Below are positions 1 to 5,446 of a DNA stretch of 5,446 bases, one piece after another. The DNA is from Gammaproteobacteria bacterium. Its GTDB lineage: Bacteria; Pseudomonadota; Gammaproteobacteria; Chromatiales; Chromatiaceae. The notes below the pieces were generated by a model, which was not told where the DNA came from, searched no databases, and saw only the letters and a list, made by a program, of their open reading frames with translations. Position 1 is the first letter of the stretch, and each line of letters begins with the position of its first letter. The stretch covers positions 1 through 5,446 of the forward strand of contig JADWMH010000148.1 of assembly GCA_015767355.1 (NCBI GenBank), in the 5' to 3' direction. Both the position numbers and the translations under genes were made by a program.

Positions 1-491
1 CCCTGGGTGATAGCCTCGAAACAGACCTCTTCCAGCTGCTTGCAAAACAACACCATGCTGATCCATTCCAGGAGTTCATACCAGGCGCCGACACTGGTGA
101 TGAATAAAAACGCGAGCAGATAGCTTAATTTCCTGGAAACACCCTGGTGATAAAAGATTTCAAAAAACGGCACGAACATCATCAGACCGAAGAGTAAATG
201 GATCACCTGGTCGTAATAATTTCGTTCCCAGCCGAACCACTCTGAAAACCAGCTGAAATAAGTCATTGTGCTGTAGGTCATGTGTGCGCCAAACAGATGC
301 AAGATGACAAACAGTGTCAGACTGAGATAGGTCCAGTTGTTAAAGTTGTATTGCCTGTCGAGCCAAAGCACCACGGGGAATACCGTGACGACCAGAATGT
401 TTTCCAGCGCCCATACACCGGGATCAACCGGATCGATGGCCAGCACAATCCAGGTCAGAATAAAGATGGCCACCAGGATTTTTTTGAACAT
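1..491 (-). CDS. YjdF/DUF2238-family inner membrane protein, C-terminus cut by the window edge
   Basis: Reading the minus strand from ATG at 491 gives 163 complete codons with no stop before the window ends, so the C-terminus is missing. The protein is very hydrophobic, with likely membrane segments near residues 4-19, 30-44, 54-69, 96-114 and 122-148. Conserved-looking polar positions match what I recall of the DUF2238/YjdF family: LHLFGAHMTYS (residues 64-74), RNYYDQVIH (90-98), YELLEW (138-143) and a final ITQG (161-164, last codon incomplete), where family members usually continue into a TQGD.WD-type motif. Family members are about 200 residues long, so perhaps 35-45 are lost. The biochemical function is unknown. 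The ATG is supported by the lack of any start codon in frame shortly upstream; the ribosome site is weak (AGAAAG about 10 bases before it). It begins 45 bases after the stop of the acyltransferase fusion, so co-transcription is likely. The family call rests on remembered motifs. Confidence 0.8.
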   Translation of the reverse strand, partial: MFKKILVAIFILTWIVLAIDPVDPGVWALENILVVTVFPVVLWLDRQYNFNNWTYLSLTLFVILHLFGAHMTYSTMTYFSWFSEWFGWERNYYDQVIHLLFGLMMFVPFFEIFYHQGVSRKLSYLLAFLFITSVGAWYELLEWISMVLFCKQLEEVCFEAITQ

Positions 492-536
492 AATGTAACC
501 GGCTTTCTGTAGTTTGATGAATTCAGGAGTTGATTA

Positions 537-3383
537 TTATACGGTTGGCGGCGGCGCCTGGGTCTGAACTAGATCCGGTTCACCCAGATGCTGCAAAATG
601 CTGGCACGGACGTCATCACGCAGTTTCACCGCCGCAGCCCAGTCCGTGCCTTTCGGGCGAATCGGCGCCGCGACAATGACGCGTATCCCTCCCCTGCGCG
701 GAAATCGGGAATCGGCGCGAAGCAGCGAGCGGTTTCCACGGATCGTAACCGGCGCCACCGGGGCACCTGCCTCGGCAGAGGCAACGAAGGCCCCCATACG
801 AAACGGCAACAGTCCCGGCATGCGCGTAAAGGTGCCCTCGGGGAAAAATGCCAGCGAGCGACCTGCCTGGACCATCTGCACGGTGCGTCGTGAATCAGTC
901 ACGCCACGCTGCTTGTCGAAGCGTTCCACGAACAGGGCGCCGATGCGCTGTAGAAACAGGCGCGGAAAAAACTGGTGCTGCAACTCCGCTTTGGCCACGA
1001 AAGAGAACTCAAGAGGCAAGGCCGCCACCAGCATCACGCCGTCCAGGTAGCTGGCATGGTTGGAAACGATGACGCAGGCCTGCTCCCGAGGCAATTGTTC
1101 GACCCCCTCTACCGACAACGGAATACGGCCAAGACGGAATAGCAGCCTCGCTCCCCTGCGCATCGCCACCCACCGCCAGGAGGCGCAAGGTAATATCATG
1201 ACCAGCAACCAGACGGGAGGAGCCAGAAGCCAGAAAATAAACTGCGCGTAAACAGCATAAGCCGCATCAGTGAACCGCCGCCAAGCGCTGCGCAGGCTCG
1301 GCCGTAATGAGGCCAGCGCGAGTCGCATAACCTGCCACCATACGGCGTGCGGATGCTGACCGATCCGCCCCGTTTCGAATAGCTCGCGCATGGCGGCGCG
1401 GCGGATCTTGCCGCTGGATGTTTTCAACACCGTATGCGGCGGCCCAAGCACCACATCATCGGGCGGCATACCCAGCAGATCGGTGGCTTCCTCCCGGATC
1501 CGGGCCTGCAACGCTTCCAGCGTGGCTCTCTCCCCTTCGCGGGTTTCGGCAACGATGATCATCCGCTCGGTGCCGGAAGCGGGATCATGGCTGCCGAACA
1601 CCGCTACACACCCCTTGCGGATGCCGGTGATGTCACCGATGGCCTCCTCCAGCTCATAGGGGTAGATGTTGCGCCCGCCGCGGATGATGATGTCCTTGAC
1701 CCGGCTGGTCAGGTAGACATCCCCCTCGGCGACATAGGCCAGATCACCGGAGTCCAGCCAGGAGCCGTCAAACAGGCGACGGCTTGCCTCGGGGTTGCGC
1801 AAGTATCCGCTGGTCGCCGACGGCCCCTGGAATTCCAGCCGTCCCTCCTCGCGCTCCGGCAGCTCGCGGCCGGCTGCATCGACGATGCGGATCTGGTAGC
1901 CGGGCAGCGGCTGGCCGCAGGCGACAAACTCCAGCGCTCCTTGATCCGGATCCGCTACCGAGACGGCCCTGCCGCGGCTGATGAAGGTTTCGCGTACGAT
2001 GCGATCGATGAGCGGCCCACGGTCCAAAGGCGGAAAGGCCAGGCCAACCGCGGCTTCGGCCAGGCCGTAGACCGGCGCCATGGCCTGCGGGCGGAAGCCA
2101 TAGGGGGAGAAACGCTTGCTAAAGCGGCGCACGGTGTTGGGGCTGACCGGTTCTGCACCGTTGAGGGCCAGCCGCAGGCTGCCCAGATCCAGCCCTTTGA
2201 TATCACTCTCTTGCACCTTGCTCAGGCACAGTTCATAGGCGAAATTGGGGGCCGCAGTGAGGGTGGCGCGGTGGCGGTGGATGGTCCACAACCAGCGCGC
2301 CGGCCGGATCAGAAAAGACAGCGGCGACATCAACACCAGCGGTATACCGTAATAGAGACTGCCCAGCCAGGCGCCGATCAGCCCCATGTCGTGGTAGAGG
2401 GGCAGCCAGCTGACGAAGACATCGGTGGAATCTGCCTGCAACTCATCGCCCATAGCGCGTATATTGGCCAGCAGGTTGGCGTGAGTCAGAATAACGCCCT
2501 TGGGCTGGCCGGTGCTGCCCGAGGTGTATTGCAGGAAGGCAATCTCCTGTGGTCGGATCGGCCGGCTGTTGAAGGCCTCCGCAGTGGTCGCCAGTTGCTC
2601 AGGCGTGACCACTTCGCGCAAGCTGTCGACCTGCCCCTGAAGCAGATGTCCCACCCGCTGCGCCTCCGCCACCGTGATCAGCAAAACTCCCCGGGCATTG
2701 GCGAGAATCCCGGCATGACGGCGCAGGTGATCCTCGAGCTGCGACGGACGCAACGGGGGGTAGATGGGAACCGGGACGCCACCGGCCAGCAGGATGCCGA
2801 AAAAACTGAACAGGTAGTCACGACCGGTTGGCAGCATGATGGCTACGCTCTGGCCCGGCAGCAGGCCCCGTGCCTGCAGTCCGGCGGCGATGGCCCGCGC
2901 CCCTTCGGCCAACATCGCGTAGGTGATCGTTTCGGGTTCGTCGTGATCACCGTACAGGTAGACATGCGGGCGCTGCGGATGGCTGCGGAGATGCCACTCC
3001 AGCATCTCAGGCAGCGTTGTGGCAGTGTGCGGCACCTCTGCAAGCTCGTCCAGAGGCGCCGCACGGGCATGCGCCGCAGGCGCGGGGCGTCCTGATACCT
3101 TGCCGGCCTGGACTTCCCGCCACAGATCACGCGGCGTCTCGGCGCCAACCAGCAACTGTTCCGGCAAGCTGACGCCAAAGGCGCGTTCCAGGCGCAGCAG
3201 CAGCTCCACCCGCGACAGGCTGTCGAATGCCAGCTCGCGGTCCAGCGCACTGTCCAACGTCACGCGCAGGGAACGGCCGCGCTGTGGATGCAGCTCCAGC
3301 GCCAGCTGGCGCACCTGCTCAAGCAGGGCTTCGGCACTGACCCTGCCCGGCTGATCCTCGCGTTGTTCGGTCTCTCCCGTCAT
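537..3383 (-). CDS. ACP - fatty acyl-AMP ligase - PlsC-type acyltransferase fusion protein
   Basis: A 948-residue fusion with three domains in order. Residues about 15-95 are an acyl carrier protein with the phosphopantetheine site FDSLS (Ser55). An Ala/Pro-rich linker (about 96-118) follows. Residues about 120-675 are an ANL-family adenylation domain: P-loop YTSGSTGQPKG (286-296), YGLAEA (439-444), SGDLAY (545-550), RVKDIIIRGGRN (561-572) and the C-terminal lysine in KTSSGK (Lys659). SWLPLYHDMGLIG (325-337), APNFAYELC (378-386) and LNGAEPV (407-413) are typical of fatty acyl-AMP ligases, which load acyl groups onto ACPs rather than CoA. Residues about 740-930 are a PlsC-like domain with NHASYLD (HX4D, His776/Asp781), FPEGT (847-851) and APVTIRG (877-883), preceded by a hydrophobic hairpin (712-731). 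Inferred role: activate a fatty acid, carry it on the internal ACP and acylate a lysolipid or glycerol-phosphate acceptor at the inner membrane. E. coli Aas has the acyltransferase first and no ACP. The ATG at 3383 follows an in-frame TGA nine bases upstream, with GAAAG as a modest ribosome site. G+C is much higher than in its neighbours. Domain calls are firm; acceptor and acyl chain are unknown. Confidence 0.93.
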   Translation of the reverse strand: MTGETEQREDQPGRVSAEALLEQVRQLALELHPQRGRSLRVTLDSALDRELAFDSLSRVELLLRLERAFGVSLPEQLLVGAETPRDLWREVQAGKVSGRPAPAAHARAAPLDELAEVPHTATTLPEMLEWHLRSHPQRPHVYLYGDHDEPETITYAMLAEGARAIAAGLQARGLLPGQSVAIMLPTGRDYLFSFFGILLAGGVPVPIYPPLRPSQLEDHLRRHAGILANARGVLLITVAEAQRVGHLLQGQVDSLREVVTPEQLATTAEAFNSRPIRPQEIAFLQYTSGSTGQPKGVILTHANLLANIRAMGDELQADSTDVFVSWLPLYHDMGLIGAWLGSLYYGIPLVLMSPLSFLIRPARWLWTIHRHRATLTAAPNFAYELCLSKVQESDIKGLDLGSLRLALNGAEPVSPNTVRRFSKRFSPYGFRPQAMAPVYGLAEAAVGLAFPPLDRGPLIDRIVRETFISRGRAVSVADPDQGALEFVACGQPLPGYQIRIVDAAGRELPEREEGRLEFQGPSATSGYLRNPEASRRLFDGSWLDSGDLAYVAEGDVYLTSRVKDIIIRGGRNIYPYELEEAIGDITGIRKGCVAVFGSHDPASGTERMIIVAETREGERATLEALQARIREEATDLLGMPPDDVVLGPPHTVLKTSSGKIRRAAMRELFETGRIGQHPHAVWWQVMRLALASLRPSLRSAWRRFTDAAYAVYAQFIFWLLAPPVWLLVMILPCASWRWVAMRRGARLLFRLGRIPLSVEGVEQLPREQACVIVSNHASYLDGVMLVAALPLEFSFVAKAELQHQFFPRLFLQRIGALFVERFDKQRGVTDSRRTVQMVQAGRSLAFFPEGTFTRMPGLLPFRMGAFVASAEAGAPVAPVTIRGNRSLLRADSRFPRRGGIRVIVAAPIRPKGTDWAAAVKLRDDVRASILQHLGEPDLVQTQAPPPTV

Positions 3384-3417
3384 GCGCTTTCAAGCCACTT
3401 CATGATAGTAGAAATTG

Positions 3418-3448
3418 AGTATACCCCCCAAGGCGTTCCCTGTGTCTG
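3418..3448 (-). promoter_or_regulatory. Possible promoter for the acyltransferase fusion operon
   Basis: On the minus strand TATACT occupies 3423-3418, about 34 bases before the fusion gene's ATG. A CAGACA hexamer at 3448-3443 matches TTGACA at four of six positions, but the spacer is 19 bases. This is a candidate only, resting mainly on the -10 match and its position. Confidence 0.25.
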
Positions 3449-3460
3449 GCTGGATCATCA

Positions 3461-3492
3461 TCAACACATATCTGCTGAACTACAGCTATACT
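3461..3492 (+). promoter_or_regulatory. Possible promoter for the nfeD-slipin operon
   Basis: A -10-like TATACT lies at 3487-3492, about 28 bases before the nfeD ATG. The best -35-like hexamer, TCAACA at 3461-3466 (four of six matches to TTGACA), is 20 bases away, which is longer than the usual 16-18. There is no extended -10 TG. The -10 placement is plausible; the -35 assignment is weak. Confidence 0.3.
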
Positions 3493-3506
3493 TAATAAGA
3501 AATTAT

Positions 3507-3510
3507 AGGA
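3507..3510 (+). promoter_or_regulatory. Ribosome binding site of nfeD
   Basis: AGGA ends nine bases before the ATG at 3520, within an AT-rich leader. It is a short but acceptably spaced Shine-Dalgarno core. It supports this ATG, whose product then begins directly with a typical signal peptide. Confidence 0.55.
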
Positions 3511-3519
3511 ATTTTCTTT

Positions 3520-4926
3520 ATGCTAAAACTCACAGGGAAAATAGCTGGTTTGCTTATATTCATCATTGCAGCCCTGCTGCTGAATACGGTTTCTGCAAAT
3601 CGTACGGATCGTCATGTATTGCAATTGAGTATTGACGGGGCTATAGGGCCGGCAACTGAGGATTATATTGAGCGGGCGCTTGTTTCCGCTGAGGAGACCC
3701 GGGCGGAGTTGGTCGTTATTCGTATGGATACGCCAGGTGGACTGGATACCGCCATGCGGGGCATCATTAAACAGATCACTAACTCCTCTATCCCGGTTGC
3801 AAGTTATGTGGCGCCAACAGGCTCGCGCGCCGCCAGCGCCGGAACCTATATTCTTTACGCCAGTCATATTGCCGCCATGGCGCCGGGCACCAACCTGGGC
3901 GCGGCGACACCGGTGCAGCTTGGCGGTTTTTCTCCTCCCGCTGCAAAAGAGAAAGATGATGAGAGACAGCCTACTGACTTGAATGATTCTTTAGATATTT
4001 CCGATAACACCATGAAACAAAAAGTGATTAATGATGCATCCGCCTATATTCGCGGCCTGGCGGCGCTGCATGACCGCAATCAGGAGTGGGCGGAAAAAGC
4101 AGTGCGTGAAGCAGCCAGTCTGTCCGCCAGTGAAGCATTAAAACTCAATGTCATTGATGTGATTGCAATCGATATCTCCGATCTTTTAGAGCAAATCAAT
4201 AACAGGGAAGTCGTCGTACAGGGTCAGAAACGCATCCTAAATACAACCGGATTAGGAGTTGTCCGGCTTGATCCGGACTGGCGCAGTCGATTACTCGGTG
4301 TGATCACCAATCCCAATGTCGCTTTTATTCTGATGTTGATTGGCATCTATGGGTTGATCTTCGAATTTTCCAATCCCGGCGCTATTGTGCCGGGTACAGT
4401 CGGCGCCATCTGTTTGCTGCTTGCCCTGTATGCATTCCAGTTATTGCCAATCAACTATGCGGGGATGGGCCTCATTCTGCTGGGCGTGGCCTTGATGGTC
4501 GCGGAAGCTTTTGCGCCCAGTTTTGGCATGCTTGGCATCGGCGGTGTGATTGCCTTCGTCATTGGATCTATTATCCTCATGGATACAGAAGCACCGGGGT
4601 TTGGTATTGATATTTCAGTGATCATTGCCTTTGCACTCGCCAGCGCATTCATCTTATTTTTTGTCGTTGGTATGGCGATGAAAGCGCGCCGTCGTCCTGT
4701 CGTCAGCGGCATGGAAGAGCTGATTGGTGGAGAGGCTACCGTAATCAATGATTTTGATCACAACGGCAGCGTCATCATTCACGGCGAAAACTGGCTGGCA
4801 TCGAGTGACGCGCGGTTGCAAAAAGGTCAACACGTGAAGGTCACCGGCATACAAGGTTTAACGTTAAAGGTCGAGCCACTGCAGAATACTGCAGCGGCGC
4901 CTTCAACACAGGAGGAAGAGAAATGA
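3520..4926 (+). CDS. NfeD-family membrane-bound serine protease (ClpP-class, long form)
   Basis: A complete 468-residue protein of the long NfeD (NfeD1b) type. Residues 1-26 form a signal peptide: Lys at 3 and 7, hydrophobic core 8-21, VSA at 24-26 before the likely cleavage site. Residues about 32-220 are a ClpP/SppA-like protease domain, with the substrate-groove motif MDTPGG (69-74) and nucleophile Ser106 in RAASAGTYI. By analogy with the Ser97/Lys138 dyad of Pyrococcus PH1510, the general base is probably Lys168 in KVIND (Lys166 is the alternative). A charged loop (about 137-163) lies between them. Five likely membrane segments follow (about 267-283, 293-309, 314-332, 336-354, 365-387). 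The cluster KARRR (388-392) then leads into a soluble C-terminal OB-fold-like NfeD domain (about 397-456). This pattern suggests a periplasmic protease and a cytoplasmic OB domain. Archaeal homologues cleave the C-terminus of their partner stomatin, and the next gene, overlapping by four bases, encodes a stomatin relative. The family is certain; the substrate here is inferred. I give no symbol because naming varies. Confidence 0.95.
   Translation: MLKLTGKIAGLLIFIIAALLLNTVSANRTDRHVLQLSIDGAIGPATEDYIERALVSAEETRAELVVIRMDTPGGLDTAMRGIIKQITNSSIPVASYVAPTGSRAASAGTYILYASHIAAMAPGTNLGAATPVQLGGFSPPAAKEKDDERQPTDLNDSLDISDNTMKQKVINDASAYIRGLAALHDRNQEWAEKAVREAASLSASEALKLNVIDVIAIDISDLLEQINNREVVVQGQKRILNTTGLGVVRLDPDWRSRLLGVITNPNVAFILMLIGIYGLIFEFSNPGAIVPGTVGAICLLLALYAFQLLPINYAGMGLILLGVALMVAEAFAPSFGMLGIGGVIAFVIGSIILMDTEAPGFGIDISVIIAFALASAFILFFVVGMAMKARRRPVVSGMEELIGGEATVINDFDHNGSVIIHGENWLASSDARLQKGQHVKVTGIQGLTLKVEPLQNTAAAPSTQEEEK
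4910..4915 (+). promoter_or_regulatory. Strong Shine-Dalgarno of the slipin gene inside the end of nfeD
   Basis: A perfect AGGAGG lies seven bases before the ATG at 4923, within the last codons of nfeD. Together with the ATGA stop/start overlap it fixes the slipin start and suggests translationally coupled expression of the two proteins. Confidence 0.85.
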
Positions 4927-5446
4927 TTGCATATACCCCCTATATCCTATCTGTACTCGTCGTTGTGTTTCTGGCCGGCATGATCCGAATTCTGCGCGAA
5001 TATCAACGTGGCGTTGTCTTCACCCTGGGACGATTCTGGAAAGTCAAAGGCCCCGGTTTCATCATTATCATTCCGTTTGTTCAACAAATGGTCAGGGTGG
5101 ATCTGCGCACCATTGTCATGGATGTTCCCACGCAGGATGTCATCTCACACGATAATGTCTCCGTGAAAGTGAATGCGGTAGTTTACTTTCGTGTGATCGA
5201 TCCCGAAAAGGCGATCATCCAGGTCGAAAATTATTACATGGCGACCAGTGAACTGGCGCAGACAACCCTGCGTTCCGTTCTGGGACAACATGAGCTGGAT
5301 GAAATGCTGGCTGAGCGTGAACGTCTCAATGCGGATGTGCGGAGTATTCTTGACCGGCAAACTGATGCATGGGGCATCAAGGTTAGCAATGTTGAGATAA
5401 AACATGTCGATTTGAATGAAAGCATGGTGCGCGCCATTGCCAAGCA
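4923..5446 (+). CDS. Slipin/stomatin-family (SPFH domain) membrane protein, C-terminus cut by the window edge
   Basis: The ATG overlaps the nfeD stop codon (ATGA) and is preceded by AGGAGG. The window holds 174 complete codons with no stop. A single N-terminal hydrophobic segment (about residues 6-24) anchors the protein. The SPFH/band 7 domain starts with REYQRGVVFTLGRF (25-38) and GPGFIIIIPFVQ (43-54), followed by MDVPTQDVISHDNVSV (66-81), VVYFRVIDPEKAI (86-98) and TLRSVLGQHELDEML (115-129). The last readable residues, VRAIAKQ, are where slipins enter their C-terminal coiled coil. Relatives are about 250-270 residues, so roughly 80-90 are missing, including the C-terminal hydrophobic stretch that NfeD-type proteases cleave in the archaeal pair. 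Slipins form membrane-associated oligomers that scaffold microdomains and modulate proteases or channels. The operon with nfeD supports a functional pair. A more distant HflK/HflC-type role is less likely because the partner is NfeD and because of the stomatin-like motifs. Confidence 0.94.
   Translation, partial: MIAYTPYILSVLVVVFLAGMIRILREYQRGVVFTLGRFWKVKGPGFIIIIPFVQQMVRVDLRTIVMDVPTQDVISHDNVSVKVNAVVYFRVIDPEKAIIQVENYYMATSELAQTTLRSVLGQHELDEMLAERERLNADVRSILDRQTDAWGIKVSNVEIKHVDLNESMVRAIAK

Larger units (their letters stand above)
3384..3519. promoter_or_regulatory. Divergent intergenic region with start signals for both blocks
   Basis: This 136-base gap separates two genes that diverge, so promoters for both should lie in it. 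It is AT-richer than the fusion gene. Each strand has one good -10-like hexamer TATACT (see separate entries), but neither has a well-placed -35 box. No clear palindromic operator, riboswitch-like structure or small ORF of substance was seen. CTGGCTGG and ATCATCATCA near 3446-3463 are short simple repeats of unclear meaning. Confidence 0.6.

Noticed and set aside
282..512. A 76-codon plus-strand frame at the left end
   Set aside because: It is antisense to the YjdF-like gene, has polar, low-complexity content and no good ribosome site.
492..536. Possible terminator between the fusion gene and the YjdF-like gene
   Set aside because: The 45-base gap has only the small palindrome GAATTC and no stem-loop followed by a T-run on the minus strand, so read-through into the next gene is more likely.
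588..1251. Several short plus-strand frames opposite the PlsC domain
   Set aside because: They overlap one another and are antisense to the acyltransferase coding sequence, with Arg/Ser/Pro-rich translations typical of shadow frames.
1434..3095. A 553-codon open frame on the plus strand, opposite the fusion gene
   Set aside because: It lies wholly antisense to a gene with many confirmed catalytic motifs. Its translation is rich in Gln, Ala, Gly and Arg with no recognisable domain. Long antisense frames are expected in G+C-rich coding DNA.
3422..3429. The homopolymer run TACCCCCC in the intergenic region as a phase-variation tract
   Set aside because: Six C residues is too short to argue for slippage control without comparison between strains.
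4455..4854. Minus-strand frames inside the nfeD membrane and OB domains
   Set aside because: They are antisense to a clear coding sequence and show no domain or start signal of their own.

Overview
The window looks like chromosomal DNA from a Gram-negative proteobacterium, most likely a gammaproteobacterium. This is an inference from gene content and protein style; no rRNA or other firm taxonomic marker is present. It holds four protein genes in two divergent blocks, and the two outermost genes are cut by the window edges. I found no tRNA, rRNA, CRISPR array, insertion sequence, phage gene or convincing terminator.

Left block (minus strand, positions 3383 down to 1). A 948-residue protein joins an acyl carrier protein domain, a fatty acyl-AMP ligase-like adenylation domain and a PlsC-type lipid acyltransferase domain. 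It could activate a fatty acid, hold it as a thioester and transfer it to a membrane lipid. After a 45-base gap comes a polytopic membrane protein of the YjdF/DUF2238 family, whose C-terminus lies beyond position 1. The spacing suggests co-transcription.

Right block (plus strand, positions 3520 to 5446). A complete 468-residue NfeD-type membrane serine protease overlaps by four bases (ATGA) with a slipin/stomatin (SPFH) gene that runs off the right edge. This protease-stomatin pair is known from archaea and bacteria and is thought to act in membrane quality control or membrane microdomain organisation.

The blocks are separated by a 136-base intergenic region that must carry both sets of start signals. 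Base composition differs sharply: sampled lines in the fusion gene are 70-75% G+C, against 40-42% in sampled lines of the two flanking membrane-protein genes. Both blocks concern the cell envelope (lipid acylation; membrane protein turnover and organisation), but nothing in the sequence shows that they work together. The least routine item is the domain order and apparent self-sufficiency of the ACP-ligase-acyltransferase fusion. I do not see convincing evidence of a wholly new system.
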